From: Pseudomethylobacillus aquaticus
GTDB lineage: Bacteria; Pseudomonadota; Gammaproteobacteria; Burkholderiales; Methylophilaceae
DNA: 64,000 nt
Direction of reading: 5' to 3'
Assembly (NCBI RefSeq): GCF_003730115.1
Contig: NZ_RJVP01000008.1
Coordinates: 50,871 to 114,870 of the forward strand
Shown: piece after piece, positions 25,690-37,110 of the stretch
Position numbering within the stretch: the stretch's first letter is position 1
Layout: each line of letters starts with the position of its first letter
Position numbers and translations under genes: made by a program
The notes under the pieces: generated by a model
Database searches by the model: none
What the model saw: the letters and a program-made list of their open reading frames with translations, nothing else
What the model was told of the DNA's origin: nothing

Positions 25690-27125
25690 GTACGCCACTC
25701 GACAGACTGCGTGCACTCGGCCTGAACATCCGGGGCATCACCGCTGACAGCCGTCAGGTACGTCCGGGCAGCCTGTTCCTGGCCTACCCGGGGGAGCATG
25801 TGGACGGCAGACGCTATATCGAAGCAGCCCTGCGTCAGGGCGCCAGCGCCGTGCTGTGGGAAGAAGCCGATGCTGATACCGGGCTGGGTAAAGGCCTGCC
25901 CGGCTTTGCCGTGCGCGATCTGCGCGCGCAGGCTGGCCAGTTGGCCGATGCCTTCTACCAGCAGCCTTCCACGCAGCTGCATATGGTGGGCGTCACCGGG
26001 ACCAACGGCAAAACCTCGTGCAGTCACTGGCTGGCGCAGGCGATGAGCGCACTCGGTCACCCCACCGCCGTGGTCGGTACGCTGGGCAACGGCTTTCCGG
26101 GGGCGCTGGAAGCTGCCATCAACACCACGCCTGACCCCATCCTGCTGCACGGCATGCTGGCGGATTATCTGGCGCGCGGCGCGCATGGCGTGGCCATGGA
26201 GGTGTCCTCGCACGGCCTCGATCAAGGCCGTGTCAACGGCGTGCATTTCGATGTCGCGGTGCTGACCAACCTTACGCGCGACCATCTGGACTATCACGGC
26301 GACATGGCGGCGTATGCCGCCGCCAAGCGCAAGCTGTTCGACTGGCCCGGTCTGACCAAGCGCGTGCTCAATGTTGATGATGCCTTTGGTGCCAGTTTGT
26401 ATCGCGAACTCCGTGCGGCTGGACATGCCGTGCTGGGCTATGGCTTGCAACAGGGTGAAGTGCGTGGCAGCAGGCTGCAACTGAGTGAGCAGGGCATGCT
26501 GCTGGATGTGGACACGCCGTATGGGCATGCGCAACTGCAAGCCGCGCTGCTGGGGCGTTTCAATGCCAGCAATCTGCTGGCCGTACTGGCTACCTTGCTG
26601 GTGTCCGGCGTGGAGCTGGATGCGGCGGCCGAGGTGCTGGGCCAGGTGCAGGCGGTGCCTGGCCGCATGCAGCGATACGGCGGCGGCGCACAGCCGCTGG
26701 TGGTGGTGGATTATGCCCATACGCCAGATGCGCTGGATAACGTGTTGAACACCTTGCGTATCCAGACTACTGGTCAGCTGATCTGCGTATTCGGCTGCGG
26801 TGGTAACCGCGACCGTGGCAAACGCAGCCTGATGGCGGAAGTCGCCAGCCGCCTTGCCGACCGTGTGGTGCTCACCTCGGACAACCCGCGTGATGAAGCG
26901 CCCGACGCCATCATTGCCGATGCACTGCCCGGCCTGCAAGGCAAAGAAGCGGTGATCGAGCCGGAGCGTGCCGCCGCCATCCATGCCGCCATCGCCATGG
27001 CCGTGGCTGGCGATACGGTGCTGGTGGCAGGCAAGGGGCATGAGGATTATCAGGAGATCGCAGGCGTACGCTATCCATTTAGCGATGCCGCTGTGGTGCG
27101 TCTGGCCTTGGGGGAGCGCACATGA
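25686..27125 (+). CDS. murE: UDP-MurNAc-tripeptide synthetase MurE
   Basis: MurE adds the third amino acid to the peptidoglycan stem. The 479-residue protein starts at GTG 25686. It has the ATP loop GVTGTNGKTSCSHW, MEVSSHGLDQGRVNGV, the Mur ligase C-terminal domain (VVDYAHTPDALDNVL) and the DNPRDE motif that marks meso-diaminopimelate as substrate. Overlaps of 4 bases join it to ftsI and murF. Confidence 0.97.
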   Translation: MSTPLDRLRALGLNIRGITADSRQVRPGSLFLAYPGEHVDGRRYIEAALRQGASAVLWEEADADTGLGKGLPGFAVRDLRAQAGQLADAFYQQPSTQLHMVGVTGTNGKTSCSHWLAQAMSALGHPTAVVGTLGNGFPGALEAAINTTPDPILLHGMLADYLARGAHGVAMEVSSHGLDQGRVNGVHFDVAVLTNLTRDHLDYHGDMAAYAAAKRKLFDWPGLTKRVLNVDDAFGASLYRELRAAGHAVLGYGLQQGEVRGSRLQLSEQGMLLDVDTPYGHAQLQAALLGRFNASNLLAVLATLLVSGVELDAAAEVLGQVQAVPGRMQRYGGGAQPLVVVDYAHTPDALDNVLNTLRIQTTGQLICVFGCGGNRDRGKRSLMAEVASRLADRVVLTSDNPRDEAPDAIIADALPGLQGKEAVIEPERAAAIHAAIAMAVAGDTVLVAGKGHEDYQEIAGVRYPFSDAAVVRLALGERT

Positions 27126-28558
27126 GCGGTGATCGCATCAAGTTGTCCGGCATCATCTCTCCAGGAATGGCGTCGCCCGAAATGATGTCGCTGAGCGAAG
27201 CCGCACTGGCCACGGGTGGCCAACTCATCGGCGAGGATGTGGCATTCCTCAGTGTGGGTACGGACAGCCGCGCCATACAGCCTCAACAGCTGTTCGTCGC
27301 CCTGCGTGGCGAAAAATTCGACGGCCATCGTTTCGTGGAAACCGCGCTGGCACAAGGTGCTGCAGCTGCGCTGGTCGCAGCCGCTGTGCCCGGACAAACC
27401 CCACTGCTGCTGGTGGACGATACGCGCCTCGCGCTGGGCAAGCTGGCCAGTCACTGGCGTAAGCAATTCACTATCCCACTGGTGGCCATCACTGGCAGCA
27501 ACGGCAAAACCACCGTCAAGGAGATGCTGGCCAGCATCCTGCGCGCCGTCTGCGGTGATGACGAGGCCGTGCTGGCCACGCGTGGCAATCTCAACAATGA
27601 CATCGGCATGCCATTGACGCTGCTGGGTCTGCGCAGCACGCACCGCTATGCCGTCATCGAGATGGGTATGAACCATCGCGGCGAGATCGATTATCTGAGC
27701 CGTCTGGCCCGGCCTGCGGTGGCGCTGGTCAACAATGCCACGCCTGCGCATCTGGGCGGCTTGGGGTCGGTACAAGCCATCGCCGAGGCCAAGGGCGAGA
27801 TCTTCGGCGGCCTGTCGGCAGAGGGTGTGGCCATCATCAATCTGGACGACGTGTATGCGCCGTTGTGGCAACAACTGGCGGCCGCGCATGCCCAGCTCAG
27901 TTTCGGGCTGGACGGGAAGGCAGATGTGAGCGCCCGCTATCAGCTTGATGCTGATTCCAGCCAGATTCAGATCAGCACGCCACAAGGTTCGTTGACGGTC
28001 CGGCTAGGCGTGCCCGGTGTGCACAATGTGCGTAATGCCTTGGCCGCGACGGCCGCTGCCCTGGCAGTGGGCGTGCCCTTGACAGCGATCCTTGCCGGTC
28101 TGGAAGCCTTCGCCGGGGTGCGTGGCCGTCTGCAACACAAGCCGGGCCTGCACGGCGCGCAGCTCATCGATGACACCTACAACGCCAATCCTGCCTCCAT
28201 GAAAGCGGCTATCGATGTGCTGGCCAGCCGGGCTGGCAAGCGTGTGCTGGTGCTGGGTGACATGGGCGAGCTGGGAGAGACGGCGGCCAGCCTGCACACC
28301 GAGATCGGCCGCTATGCGCGCGATGCCGGCATCCATCAGCTGCATGCGCTGGGCGAGCTGAGTCAGCACATGGTGGCTGGCTTCGGTGCGGGCGCGCAGC
28401 ACCATGCACAGCTGGACAGCCTGACGGCCGCGCTACAAAACGAGCTGGATGAACAGACCACGGTGCTGATCAAGGGCTCGCGCTTCATGCGCATGGAGCG
28501 CGTGGTGGAAGCGCTCACTACACAACATAACAAGGCGCAACAAGGGGAGGTGCACTGA
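27122..28558 (+). CDS. murF: UDP-MurNAc-tripeptide:D-Ala-D-Ala ligase MurF
   Basis: MurF attaches D-Ala-D-Ala to complete the pentapeptide precursor. The 478-residue protein shows [15 protein letters not shown] (ATP loop), [23 protein letters not shown], and the C-terminal [17 protein letters not shown]. Its stop shares one base with the mraY start (TGATG). Confidence 0.97.
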   Translation: MSGDRIKLSGIISPGMASPEMMSLSEAALATGGQLIGEDVAFLSVGTDSRAIQPQQLFVALRGEKFDGHRFVETALAQGAAAALVAAAVPGQTPLLLVDDTRLALGKLASHWRKQFTIPLVAITGSNGKTTVKEMLASILRAVCGDDEAVLATRGNLNNDIGMPLTLLGLRSTHRYAVIEMGMNHRGEIDYLSRLARPAVALVNNATPAHLGGLGSVQAIAEAKGEIFGGLSAEGVAIINLDDVYAPLWQQLAAAHAQLSFGLDGKADVSARYQLDADSSQIQISTPQGSLTVRLGVPGVHNVRNALAATAAALAVGVPLTAILAGLEAFAGVRGRLQHKPGLHGAQLIDDTYNANPASMKAAIDVLASRAGKRVLVLGDMGELGETAASLHTEIGRYARDAGIHQLHALGELSQHMVAGFGAGAQHHAQLDSLTAALQNELDEQTTVLIKGSRFMRMERVVEALTTQHNKAQQGEVH

Positions 28559-29661
28559 TGTTACTCGAGCTCGCACAATGGCTGTCGCATGATATCCGTG
28601 CATTCAATGTGTTCAACTACATCACGCTGCGCGCGGTGATGGCCACCTTGACGGGGCTACTGATCTCGTTCGCGGTCGGCCCGGTGTTGATCCGCAAACT
28701 CACCCACTACAAGGTTGGTCAGTCGGTGCGTGACGACGGTCCGCAAACCCATCTGGTCAAGGCGGGCACCCCCACCATGGGCGGCGCGCTGATCCTGGTG
28801 TCCATCGCCATCGCCACGCTGTTATGGGCGGACCTCAGCAACCGCTTCGTGTGGGTGGTGCTGGTCACCACGCTGGGCTTTGGCATCATCGGCTGGGTGG
28901 ACGACTGGCGCAAAGTGGTGCATCGCAACCCCAAAGGCTTGTCGGCCAAGGCCAAGTACTTCTGGCAATCGCTGATCGGGCTGGGGGTGGCGATCTACCT
29001 GTTCAGCACCGCCACCTCGCCTACCGAGACGCAGCTCATCGTGCCCTTCTTCAAGAACCTGATCCTGCCCTTGGGCGCGGTCAGCTTCATCGTGCTTACT
29101 TACTTCGTCATCGTTGGCAGCAGCAACGCGGTCAATCTGACCGATGGCCTGGACGGCCTGGCCATCATGCCCACCGTGATGGTGTCCGGCGCATTGGCCA
29201 TCTTTGCCTACGTGGCGGGTCATCTGTACTTCTCCAAATATCTGGGCATGCCGTATGTGCCGGGTGCCGGTGAGCTGGCCGTGTTCTGTGCGGCCATGGT
29301 CGGGGCTGGCCTGGGCTTTTTGTGGTTCAACGCCTACCCGGCCGAGGTGTTCATGGGCGACGTGGGCGCGCTGGCACTGGGTGCTGCACTGGGCGTGGTG
29401 GCGGTGATCGTGCGTCAGGAGATCGTGCTGTTCGTGATGGGCGGCGTGTTCGTGGTGGAAACCCTGTCGGTCGCGGCGCAGGTGAGTTACTTCAAATACA
29501 CCAAAGCGCGCTATGGCACCGGCAAACGCATCTTCCTGATGGCGCCACTGCACCACCACTACGAGCAAAAAGGCTGGAAGGAAACGCAAGTCGTGGTGCG
29601 CTTCTGGATCATCACCATGATGCTGGTGCTGGTCGGGCTTTCTACCTTGAAGTTGAGATAG
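28558..29661 (+). CDS. mraY: Phospho-MurNAc-pentapeptide transferase MraY
   Basis: MraY moves phospho-MurNAc-pentapeptide onto undecaprenyl phosphate to make lipid I. The 367-residue membrane enzyme has about ten helices and the catalytic cytoplasmic motifs [30 protein letters not shown] and the histidine cluster [12 protein letters not shown]. It is followed not by the usual direct overlap with murD but by a 123-bp spacer with a heptad repeat. Confidence 0.97.
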   Translation: MLLELAQWLSHDIRAFNVFNYITLRAVMATLTGLLISFAVGPVLIRKLTHYKVGQSVRDDGPQTHLVKAGTPTMGGALILVSIAIATLLWADLSNRFVWVVLVTTLGFGIIGWVDDWRKVVHRNPKGLSAKAKYFWQSLIGLGVAIYLFSTATSPTETQLIVPFFKNLILPLGAVSFIVLTYFVIVGSSNAVNLTDGLDGLAIMPTVMVSGALAIFAYVAGHLYFSKYLGMPYVPGAGELAVFCAAMVGAGLGFLWFNAYPAEVFMGDVGALALGAALGVVAVIVRQEIVLFVMGGVFVVETLSVAAQVSYFKYTKARYGTGKRIFLMAPLHHHYEQKGWKETQVVVRFWIITMMLVLVGLSTLKLR

Positions 29662-29700
29662 TCGAGATCAAGAGAAACGTGAAATCTGCAAAGGGGACGT

Positions 29701-29778
29701 GTGAAAGGTGAAAAGTGAAAGGTGAAACGTAGAACCATCCGGTTTTTACATTTCACGTTTCACATTTCATGTTTCACG
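29701..29778. repeat. GTGAAA heptad inverted array between mraY and murD
   Basis: Four GTGAAAN heptads (29701, 29708, 29715, 29722) face four TTTCAY heptads (29751, 29758, 29765, 29772), giving two 28-base arms around a 22-base loop; a further isolated GTGAAA is at 29679. The array could fold as a long hairpin in the mRNA. It ends 7 bases before murD and separates genes that usually overlap in this cluster. Confidence 0.9.
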
Positions 29779-29784
29779 GATTGT

Positions 29785-31173
29785 ATGAAGCTGAGCATTA
29801 AAGACAAACAGGTGCTGGTGCTGGGGCTGGGTGATACCGGCCTGTCGGCATTGCGCTGGCTGAAACGCCAGGGCGCGCGCCTGTCTGTCGCCGATACACG
29901 CCAGGTGCCGCCTAATCTGGCCCAGGTGCAGGCCGAGTTCCCCGGCATCACGGTGTCGGTCGGTGCTTTGCAGCCAGCCACGTTTGCAGGCGCAGACCTG
30001 GTGGTGATCAGCCCTGGGGTGCCGCTGGCAGAGCCTGAAGTGCAGGCCGCCATGGCCCGTGGCATCGCGGTGGTGGGCGATGTGGAACTGTTCGCGCAGT
30101 ACCGCCCTGCGGGCAGCAAGCTGATCGCCATCACCGGTGCCAATGGCAAGAGCACGGTGACCACGCTGGTGGGCGAGATGTGCAAGGCCGCCGGGCTCAA
30201 CACCGTGGTGGCTGGCAACATCGGCCTGCCGGTGCTGGATGTGCTGGACGACCAGCAAGCGCAGGTCGACGTCTATGTGCTGGAGCTGTCCAGCTTTCAG
30301 CTGGAAACCACGCGCTCCTTGAATGCAGATGCCGCGACGGTGCTGAATCTTAGTGAAGACCACATGGACCGCTACAGCGGCATGGCCGATTATGCTGCCG
30401 CCAAGGCGCATGTGTTCGCTGATGCCGACAGCCTTGGCGTGCAGGTGCTCAATCGTGACGATGCCTGGAGCCTGGGCATGACCCTGCCTGGTCGTCAGGT
30501 GGTATGTTTTGGTCTGGGTGCCCCCACACAAAGCAGCGATTTTGGCTTGATCCAGCGCCATGGTGTCGATTGGCTGGCTCAGGGTGAAGAAGCGCTGTTG
30601 CCATTGAGCGCACTGCGCATCGCCGGGTTGCACAATGCCGCCAACGCCCTCGCTGCGCTGGCGCTGTGCCGCAGCCTAGGCTTGCCCTGGGCACCCTTGC
30701 TGCAGGCGCTGCGTGATTTTGCCGGGCTGCCGCACCGCGTGCAGTGGCTGGCCGAAGTGAATGGTGTCAGTTTCTACGACGACTCCAAAGGCACCAATGT
30801 AGGTGCCACTTGCGCCGCCTTGTCCGGCTTCCCCAACAAGGTGGTGCTGATCGCCGGTGGCGATGGCAAAGGCCAGGACTTCTCGCCGCTGCGCGCGCCG
30901 GTGGCCGCCAATGCGCGTGCCGTGGTGCTGATCGGGCGCGATGCGCCACACCTCGCTGCGGTGCTGCAGGACACGGGCGTGCCCTTGTTGCCAGCCAGCG
31001 ACCTTCCATCCGCGGTGCAGATCGCCAGTGCCGCTGCCCAGCACGGCGATGCCGTGCTGCTGTCGCCCGCTTGCGCCAGTTTCGACATGTTCCGCAACTA
31101 TCTGCACCGTGCCGAAGTGTTCGCCGACGCGGTGCATGCACTCAAGTCGGCCGGACAGGAGTCGGCGGCATGA
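29785..31173 (+). CDS. murD: UDP-MurNAc-L-alanine:D-glutamate ligase MurD
   Basis: MurD adds D-glutamate to UDP-MurNAc-L-Ala. The start chosen is ATG 29785 ([20 protein letters not shown]); the frame extends upstream only by translating the GTGAAA repeat. The 462-residue protein has the Rossmann-like N-terminus, [25 protein letters not shown] and [12 protein letters not shown]. Its stop overlaps ftsW in an ATGATG. Confidence 0.96.
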   Translation: MKLSIKDKQVLVLGLGDTGLSALRWLKRQGARLSVADTRQVPPNLAQVQAEFPGITVSVGALQPATFAGADLVVISPGVPLAEPEVQAAMARGIAVVGDVELFAQYRPAGSKLIAITGANGKSTVTTLVGEMCKAAGLNTVVAGNIGLPVLDVLDDQQAQVDVYVLELSSFQLETTRSLNADAATVLNLSEDHMDRYSGMADYAAAKAHVFADADSLGVQVLNRDDAWSLGMTLPGRQVVCFGLGAPTQSSDFGLIQRHGVDWLAQGEEALLPLSALRIAGLHNAANALAALALCRSLGLPWAPLLQALRDFAGLPHRVQWLAEVNGVSFYDDSKGTNVGATCAALSGFPNKVVLIAGGDGKGQDFSPLRAPVAANARAVVLIGRDAPHLAAVLQDTGVPLLPASDLPSAVQIASAAAQHGDAVLLSPACASFDMFRNYLHRAEVFADAVHALKSAGQESAA

Positions 31174-32333
31174 TGAGCTTCCTCAATAACCGTGATCAGG
31201 TGGTGGCAGCCAGCTACGACGAAGGTCTGCTGTGGGTGATCCTGCTGCTGCTGGGCCTGGGGCTGGTGATGGTGTATTCCTCCTCCATCGCGCTGGCCGA
31301 AGCGGACAAAGCCACTGGTCATCAGGCCAGCTACTTCGTTATCCGCCATGCCATGTATCTGGTGATCAGCCTGGCGGTCGCGGCGGTGACCTTCCAGGTG
31401 CCCACGCAGTGGTGGCAGAACATGGCGCCCTTCCTGTTCATGGTCGGTTTGGTGTTGCTGGTGCTGGTGCTGATCCCCGGCATAGGTCGTGAGGTGAACG
31501 GCAGTCGCCGCTGGATCTCGCTGGTGGTGGTGACCCTGCAGCCGTCCGAACTGATGAAGCTGTTCGCCACTATCTACGTGGCGGATTACACCTTGCGTAA
31601 AGCTTCGGTGATGGACAGCTTCAGCAAAGGCTTCTTCCCCATGCTGCTGGTGATGTTCCTGGTGGGCATGCTGCTGCTGTCAGAGCCGGATTTCGGTGCG
31701 TTTGCCGTCATCACCGCCATCGCCATGAGTATCCTGTGGCTGGGCGGCATCAACATCCGCATCTTCATCGGCCTGTTCATCCTGCTGGTAGTCGGCTTCG
31801 TTGCGCTGATCTGGAGTTCACCCTACCGCTTGCAGCGCATCATCGGCTTCATGGACCCCTGGGCAGACCCCTACGGCAAGGGCTATCAGCTATCGCACGC
31901 GCTCATTGCGTTCGGGCGCGGTGAATGGTTCGGCGTGGGGCTGGGCGCCAGTGTCGAAAAGCTGCTGTACCTGCCGGAAGCGCACACCGACTTCATCCTT
32001 GCCGTCACGGCAGAAGAACTCGGTTTCATCGGCGTACTGGCCGTGGTGGCGATGTTCGCCTGGCTGGTCACGCGTGCGTTCGGTATCGCCAAGGAATCCA
32101 TCAAGCTGGAACGTTATTTTTCGGCGCTGCTGGCGCAAGGCATCGCCATCTGGCTGGGCGTGCAGAGCATCATCAACATGGGCGTGAACATGGGCATCCT
32201 GCCGACCAAGGGCCTGACCTTGCCCCTGCTGTCGTATGGCGGCAGCGGCATCCTCGCCAATTGCATGGCACTCGCCATCCTGCTGCGGATTGATTGGGAG
32301 AATCGTCGTCTGCAAAAAGGGCTGCCAGCATGA
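31170..32333 (+). CDS. ftsW: Septal peptidoglycan polymerase FtsW (SEDS family)
   Basis: FtsW polymerises glycan strands at the septum in complex with FtsI. The 387-residue protein starts at ATG 31170 (or 31173), overlapping the murD stop; the open frame further upstream is a shadow of murD. About ten helices are visible, with [41 protein letters not shown], a loop with LPEAHTDFI, and [17 protein letters not shown] followed by SYGGSG. Confidence 0.96.
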   Translation: MMSFLNNRDQVVAASYDEGLLWVILLLLGLGLVMVYSSSIALAEADKATGHQASYFVIRHAMYLVISLAVAAVTFQVPTQWWQNMAPFLFMVGLVLLVLVLIPGIGREVNGSRRWISLVVVTLQPSELMKLFATIYVADYTLRKASVMDSFSKGFFPMLLVMFLVGMLLLSEPDFGAFAVITAIAMSILWLGGINIRIFIGLFILLVVGFVALIWSSPYRLQRIIGFMDPWADPYGKGYQLSHALIAFGRGEWFGVGLGASVEKLLYLPEAHTDFILAVTAEELGFIGVLAVVAMFAWLVTRAFGIAKESIKLERYFSALLAQGIAIWLGVQSIINMGVNMGILPTKGLTLPLLSYGGSGILANCMALAILLRIDWENRRLQKGLPA

Positions 32334-32701
32334 CCAGAATGCAAATAGCGCGCGGTTTCAAACAGGGCCTGCAGCCGGCGGTTTCGGCGCAGGCTAAGCT
32401 GCGTAGCAGGTTAAGCGCAGCGGCCGTAGCCAAAACCTCCTCGCTAAATGGGGCGGCAGGCATGAGCTACCGAGCCTGCGAAGCTGCGAGTAAAGCGAAT
32501 GCTGGCGGACGCCGACACGCTAATGCAGGCCTTCTTGCCAGTCGTTCGGAGGCGGCACGCATGATGCTGCACGTCGTGGTCGGGGCGCGCCCGACAGCGC
32601 GTTACTTTATTTTGCTCGTCCAAAATAAAGTAACCAAACAATCGGCATGGCATAACGGGAATTTATCTGTGCCGTCACCACTGCCAGAGGTGCTCGCATG
32701 A
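32330..32701 (+). CDS. Open frame bridging ftsW and murG inside a repeat insert (doubtful gene)
   Basis: A 123-codon frame begins at an ATGA overlapping the ftsW stop and ends at an ATGA overlapping the murG start, so it is exactly in register with both. The predicted product (starting [16 protein letters not shown], Ala/Arg-rich, no known domain) covers a repeat-type element, and composition looks non-coding. It may serve only to keep ribosomes moving from ftsW to murG. Expression is not shown by the sequence. Confidence 0.3.
   Translation: MTRMQIARGFKQGLQPAVSAQAKLRSRLSAAAVAKTSSLNGAAGMSYRACEAASKANAGGRRHANAGLLASRSEAARMMLHVVVGARPTARYFILLVQNKVTKQSAWHNGNLSVPSPLPEVLA
32334..32697. repeat. Interspersed repetitive element inserted between ftsW and murG
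   Basis: These 364 bases separate two genes that normally abut in dcw clusters. The insert has a strong inverted repeat at 32601-32634 (GTTACTTTATTTTG, 6-base loop, CAAAATAAAGTAAC). Read on the minus strand near there it gives [17 protein letters not shown], which resembles the 'YFxLDKQxKVT' translation of a repeat scattered through many proteobacterial genomes. No transposase or target-site duplication was seen; exact ends cannot be set. Confidence 0.65.
32601..32634. repeat. 14-bp-arm inverted repeat in the ftsW-murG insert
   Basis: GTTACTTTATTTTG and CAAAATAAAGTAAC are perfect complements around CTCGTC. It could act as an mRNA hairpin in the middle of the dcw transcript, though it lacks the G+C-rich stem of an intrinsic terminator. 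Confidence 0.9.
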
Positions 32702-33777
32702 GCAAGACCCTGCTCATCATGGCAGCCGGTACCGGTGGACACGTCATGCCGGGGCTGGCCGTTGCAGCCGAGATGCAGGCGCGCGGCTGGCAGGTGCATT
32801 GGCTGGGCACCACGCATGGCATGGAGAACCGGCTGGTGCCGGCCAAGGGTATCCGCATGACCCGGCTCAATTTCTCCGGTCTGCGTGGCAAGGGCTGGCA
32901 GCACAGTCTGGCCGGTGTGTTCAAGCTGGTGCTGGCCACCTGGCAGAGCTGGCGCTTGATGCGCAAGCTCAAGCCCGCCGTGGTGCTTGGTATGGGGGGC
33001 TATGTGACCGTGCCCGGCGGTTGGGCGGCGCGTGCCTGCCAGCTGCCGCTGGCGCTGGTGAATGCAGATGCCCGTTTGCTGATGTCGAACCGCGCCTTGC
33101 TATCGGCGGCCCAGCGTGTCCTGTTCGGCTTCCAAACGAACACGCAAGAAGTGGGTGCAGACAAATTGCGTGTCACCGGTAATCCGGTGCGCACCGAGAT
33201 CGTGGACATCATCGCCCCCGAGCATCGTTATGGCGCCAGACAGGGTGCGCTACGCTTGCTGGTGGTGGGCGGCAGTCTGGGTGCGCAAGTGCTGAACGAA
33301 CTGGTGCCACAGGCACTGGCGCTGATGCCGGAAGCCGAGCGTCCACAGGTGGTGCATCAGGCTGGTGAGCGCCATATCCAGCAACTGCGTGCCGCTTATA
33401 CGGCAGCAGGCGTTACGGCAGACGTGCGTAGCTTCATCGAGGACATGGCCGCCGAGTATGCGGCGGCGGACGTGCTGGTGTGCCGCGCCGGTGCCATCAC
33501 CATCAGCGAGATCACCGTGGCCGGTGTGGCCAGTGTGCTGGTGCCCTTGCTGGTCTCGACCACCTCGCATCAACAGGACAACGCGCGCTGGTTGGCAGAG
33601 CAGGGCGCTGCGTTGCACCTTCCGCAACAAGCACTGACAGCAGAATCGCTGGCTGTGCAGTTGCGCGCCTTGCGCCGCCCGCATCTGCTGCAGATGGCAC
33701 AACAGGCGCGGCATCTGGGGCGCCCCAATGCCACCTCCGCCATCGCCGACCAACTTGAGGAGATCGCGCTGCCATGA
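32698..33777 (+). CDS. murG: Lipid II synthase MurG
   Basis: MurG transfers GlcNAc onto lipid I at the cytoplasmic face. The 359-residue GT-B enzyme has the N-terminal glycine loop [40 protein letters not shown] and the UDP-GlcNAc site [12 protein letters not shown]. It starts at ATG 32698 and overlaps murC by 4 bases. Confidence 0.97.
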   Translation: MSKTLLIMAAGTGGHVMPGLAVAAEMQARGWQVHWLGTTHGMENRLVPAKGIRMTRLNFSGLRGKGWQHSLAGVFKLVLATWQSWRLMRKLKPAVVLGMGGYVTVPGGWAARACQLPLALVNADARLLMSNRALLSAAQRVLFGFQTNTQEVGADKLRVTGNPVRTEIVDIIAPEHRYGARQGALRLLVVGGSLGAQVLNELVPQALALMPEAERPQVVHQAGERHIQQLRAAYTAAGVTADVRSFIEDMAAEYAAADVLVCRAGAITISEITVAGVASVLVPLLVSTTSHQQDNARWLAEQGAALHLPQQALTAESLAVQLRALRRPHLLQMAQQARHLGRPNATSAIADQLEEIALP

Positions 33778-35174
33778 AACACAAGGTTAAAAACGTGCAT
33801 TTCGTCGGCATCGGCGGTTCCGGCATGAGTGGCATCGCCGAGGTGCTGGTCAACCTGGGCTTTCAGGTCAGCGGTTCCGATCTGGCCGATAACAGCGTGA
33901 CGCGCCGCCTGCAGTCATTGGGAGCGCGCGTGTTCCAGGGGCACGCCGCCGAGCACATGCAGGCCGCCGACGTGGTGGTGGTGTCCTCGGCTGTCAACGA
34001 GAGCAACCCCGAAGTGATGGCGGCACGTGGCCGCAATATCCCGGTGGTGCCACGCGCCATCATGCTGGCCGAGTTGATGCGTTTCCGTCAGGGCATCGCC
34101 GTCGCCGGTACGCATGGCAAGACCACCACCACCAGCCTGATCGCCAGCATTCTGGCCGAAGCGGGCATGGACCCGACCTTTGTGATCGGCGGCCGTCTGG
34201 AAGCGGCCAGTACCAATGCGCGGCTGGGGACCGGTGAGTTCATCGTGGCCGAGGCCGATGAATCCGACGCGTCCTTCCTGCACCTGACGCCGGTGATGGC
34301 GGTGGTCACCAATATCGACGCCGACCACATGGACACCTACGGCCATGATTTCGAGAAGCTCAAAGGCGCTTTTGTCGAGTTCCTGCAGCAGTTGCCGTTC
34401 TGGGGCATGGCCGTGTTGTGCATCGATGACCCGAACGTGCGTGCCATCCTGCCCAGCGTGACCAAACCGGTGATGCCGTATGGCTTCTCCGAGGACGCCC
34501 GCATCCGTGCCAAGAACGTGCGCGCCGACCACGGCACCATGCATTTCACCGTGCAGCGCATCAATGGCGTGACCACGGAGTTCGACGTGACGCTGAATCT
34601 GCCCGGCAACCATTACGTGCTGAATGCGCTGGCTGCGATCGCGGTGGCCAGTGAGCTCAACGTACCGGATGCCGCCATCATCAAGGCGCTCAAGGAATTC
34701 AAGGGTGTGGGACGTCGTTTCGAGCGCTATGGCGAAGTGCCTGCCAGGAACGGTGGCCATTTCACCCTCATCGATGACTACGGCCATCACCCGGTCGAGA
34801 TGCAGGCGGTGATCGCTGCGGCGCGTGGGGCCTTCCCGGAGCGCAGGCTGGTGATGGCGTTTCAGCCGCACCGCTACACCCGCACCCGCGATTGTTTCGA
34901 AGATTTTGTGCGTGTGCTGTCCGGTACCGATGCCCTGCTGCTGACCGAGGTGTACCCGGCTGGCGAATCCCCCATCGTGGCGGCAGATGGCCGGGCGCTG
35001 GTGCGTGCGGTGCGCGTGGCTGGCAAGGTGGAACCTTTGTTCATTGAAACACCGGCCGAATTGCCGGCAGCGATCCTGGACGTGGCGCGCGATGGCGATG
35101 TGGTCATCGTCATGGGGGCCGGTTCCATCGGTCAGGTTGCCAGCAGGACCCGCGAACAGGCGGTGGCAAGTTGA
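33774..35174 (+). CDS. murC: UDP-MurNAc:L-alanine ligase MurC
   Basis: MurC adds the first stem amino acid. The 466-residue protein has [17 protein letters not shown], the ATP loop [39 protein letters not shown] and [14 protein letters not shown] overlap with murG upstream; stop overlaps the murB start. Confidence 0.97.
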   Translation: MKHKVKNVHFVGIGGSGMSGIAEVLVNLGFQVSGSDLADNSVTRRLQSLGARVFQGHAAEHMQAADVVVVSSAVNESNPEVMAARGRNIPVVPRAIMLAELMRFRQGIAVAGTHGKTTTTSLIASILAEAGMDPTFVIGGRLEAASTNARLGTGEFIVAEADESDASFLHLTPVMAVVTNIDADHMDTYGHDFEKLKGAFVEFLQQLPFWGMAVLCIDDPNVRAILPSVTKPVMPYGFSEDARIRAKNVRADHGTMHFTVQRINGVTTEFDVTLNLPGNHYVLNALAAIAVASELNVPDAAIIKALKEFKGVGRRFERYGEVPARNGGHFTLIDDYGHHPVEMQAVIAAARGAFPERRLVMAFQPHRYTRTRDCFEDFVRVLSGTDALLLTEVYPAGESPIVAADGRALVRAVRVAGKVEPLFIETPAELPAAILDVARDGDVVIVMGAGSIGQVASRTREQAVAS

Positions 35175-36070
35175 TGGCACTGCAATCAACACAAGGCACC
35201 TTGATCAGCCACGAACCGCTGGCGCGCTATACCAGCTGGCGTGTGGGTGGTCCGGCCGAGCGTTTGTATATCCCGGCGGACCTGGCAGATCTGCAGGCCT
35301 TCCTGCAGCGCCTGCCAGAGCAGGAGCCCGTGCATTTCATCGGCCTGGGTTCCAACCTGCTGGTGCGGGACGGTGGCGTGCGTGGCACGGTGGTGGTCAT
35401 GCATAACGTGCTGGCCGAGCTGCGCATGGAAGGCGAGATGGTGTATGCCGAAGCCGGTGTCACCTGCGCCAAGCTGGCGCGCTTCACCGCACGCCAGCAT
35501 CGGCATGGTGCGGAGTTCATGGCGGGGATCCCGGGCACGGTAGGCGGTGCATTGGCCATGAATGCGGGCTGCCATGGTGGCGAGACCTGGCCCATCGTGG
35601 CGCGCGCGCAGCTCATCGACCACCGCGGCGCACTGCATACGCTGGCGTATGAGGCGTTTGCGGCCAGCTATCGTCATGTGGAGATGGCGGATGGTCAGCC
35701 GCTGCAGGGCTGGTTCGTGGCGGCCTGGTTCAGCTTGCCTGTGGGCGAGGCCAGTGAGGCCGAGCAGAAGATCAAGTCCTTATTGGCCAGACGGCTGGCC
35801 ACACAGCCATTGAACCTGCCGAATGCAGGTTCCACCTTCCGCAATCCGCCTGGCGACTTCGCTGCACGGCTGGTGGAAGCCAGCGGCCTCAAGGGGCACA
35901 CCATAGGTGGCGCGCAGGTGTCGGAAAAACATGCCAACTTCATCGTCAATCTGGGCGATGCGACGGCAGCGGATATCGAACAGTTGATCGCGCTGATGCG
36001 TGACACGGTGAAACAGAGATTCAGTGTGGATTTGCAACAGGAAGTACGCGTGATAGGTGAAGCGGGATGA
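35174..36070 (+). CDS. murB: UDP-N-acetylenolpyruvoylglucosamine reductase MurB
   Basis: MurB reduces the enolpyruvyl group to form UDP-MurNAc using FAD and NADPH. ATG 35174 (TGATG with the murC stop) was chosen over the TTG one codon earlier, giving 298 residues. [43 protein letters not shown] and [12 protein letters not shown] are flavin and substrate motifs of the short type. Confidence 0.96.
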   Translation: MALQSTQGTLISHEPLARYTSWRVGGPAERLYIPADLADLQAFLQRLPEQEPVHFIGLGSNLLVRDGGVRGTVVVMHNVLAELRMEGEMVYAEAGVTCAKLARFTARQHRHGAEFMAGIPGTVGGALAMNAGCHGGETWPIVARAQLIDHRGALHTLAYEAFAASYRHVEMADGQPLQGWFVAAWFSLPVGEASEAEQKIKSLLARRLATQPLNLPNAGSTFRNPPGDFAARLVEASGLKGHTIGGAQVSEKHANFIVNLGDATAADIEQLIALMRDTVKQRFSVDLQQEVRVIGEAG

Positions 36071-37020
36071 GTCAACATTTTGGAAAAGTCGCGGTATTGA
36101 TGGGCGGACGTTCGGGCGAGCGTGCGGTATCGCTCAAGAGTGGTGCTGCGGTACTGGCCTCGCTGCAACGCAGCGGCGTGGATGCGCACGCCTTTGATCC
36201 GGCTGAGCGGCCATTGCACGATCTGCAAGGCTACGACCGCGTGTTCATCGCATTGCATGGCCGTTATGGTGAAGACGGCACCATGCAGGGGGCGCTGGAA
36301 CTGATGGGCATCCCCTACACTGGCAGCGGCGTGATGGCCTCCAGCGTGGGCATGGACAAATGGCGCACCAAGTTGCTGTGGCGTGCGGCGGGCGTGGTCA
36401 CGCCAGCGTTCGAACTGGTTACGGCCGACAGTGACTTTGCCGCCATCGAGCGCAGCCTGGGGCTGCCGCTGTTCGTAAAACCCGCCAATGAAGGCTCCAG
36501 CATCGGCATCAGCAAGGTCAAGCAGGCGGGTGAGCTGCCCGCCGCCTATCGCCTCGCTGCCGAGGCCGATCCGCTGGTGATCGCCGAACAGTTCGTGGGT
36601 GGAGGTGAGTACACGGTGGGGATTCTGGGCGATCAGGTGCTGCCCATCATCCGCATCGTGCCTGCCAACGAATTCTATGACTACGAAGCCAAATACCTGC
36701 GTGACGACACGCAGTACCTGTGCCCGTGCGGCCTGAATGCTGAGCAGGAAGCCGCTATCCAGGCCGAGGCCATGCAGGCCTTCCGCACCATAGGCGGGCG
36801 TGGTTGGGGTCGCGTGGATTTCCTCATGGACGAAGCAGGCCAGCATTACTTCCTGGAAGTGAATACCTCGCCCGGCATGACAGACCACAGCCTGGTGCCC
36901 ATGGGCGCCAAGGCGGCCGGTATCGATTTTGATGCGCTGGTGCTGCGGATACTGGAGCTGGCTAGTGTCTCCAGCCATCACCGTAGCGAGCAGGGTGAAA
37001 TGCAAGGAACCCCGCAGTGA
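36067..37020 (+). CDS. ddl: D-alanine-D-alanine ligase
   Basis: Ddl makes the D-Ala-D-Ala dipeptide used by MurF. The 317-residue ATP-grasp enzyme has [45 protein letters not shown] and the C-terminal [15 protein letters not shown] with the metal ligands. It overlaps murB by 4 bases and is followed by a 90-base gap. Confidence 0.97.
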   Translation: MSQHFGKVAVLMGGRSGERAVSLKSGAAVLASLQRSGVDAHAFDPAERPLHDLQGYDRVFIALHGRYGEDGTMQGALELMGIPYTGSGVMASSVGMDKWRTKLLWRAAGVVTPAFELVTADSDFAAIERSLGLPLFVKPANEGSSIGISKVKQAGELPAAYRLAAEADPLVIAEQFVGGGEYTVGILGDQVLPIIRIVPANEFYDYEAKYLRDDTQYLCPCGLNAEQEAAIQAEAMQAFRTIGGRGWGRVDFLMDEAGQHYFLEVNTSPGMTDHSLVPMGAKAAGIDFDALVLRILELASVSSHHRSEQGEMQGTPQ

Positions 37021-37110
37021 GCGGTAAGGCATATCGAGTGGATAGACGAGCCGTGAGCGAGGACGTGACGCAGCAGTTCGCCCGCGCAGCAGGCGATGGC
37101 GGAGACACCC

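Noticed and set aside
23890..25716. A 608-codon minus-strand frame opposite ftsI
   Set aside because: Composition is that of an antisense shadow of ftsI and no start signal or family motif is present.
25548..27041. A 497-codon minus-strand frame opposite murE
   Set aside because: Antisense shadow of murE; no motif and no ribosome-binding site.
29701..29778. GTGAAA repeats considered as a CRISPR array
   Set aside because: Units are 7 bp with no unique spacers, arranged as an inverted array, and no cas genes are present.
32444..32653. Minus-strand 69-codon frame in the ftsW-murG insert, resembling 'YFxLDKQxKVT' proteins
   Set aside because: Such predicted proteins are translations of an interspersed repeat and are generally spurious; kept only as evidence for the repeat.
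33915..35192. A 425-codon minus-strand frame opposite murC
   Set aside because: Antisense shadow of murC with His/Gln-rich composition.
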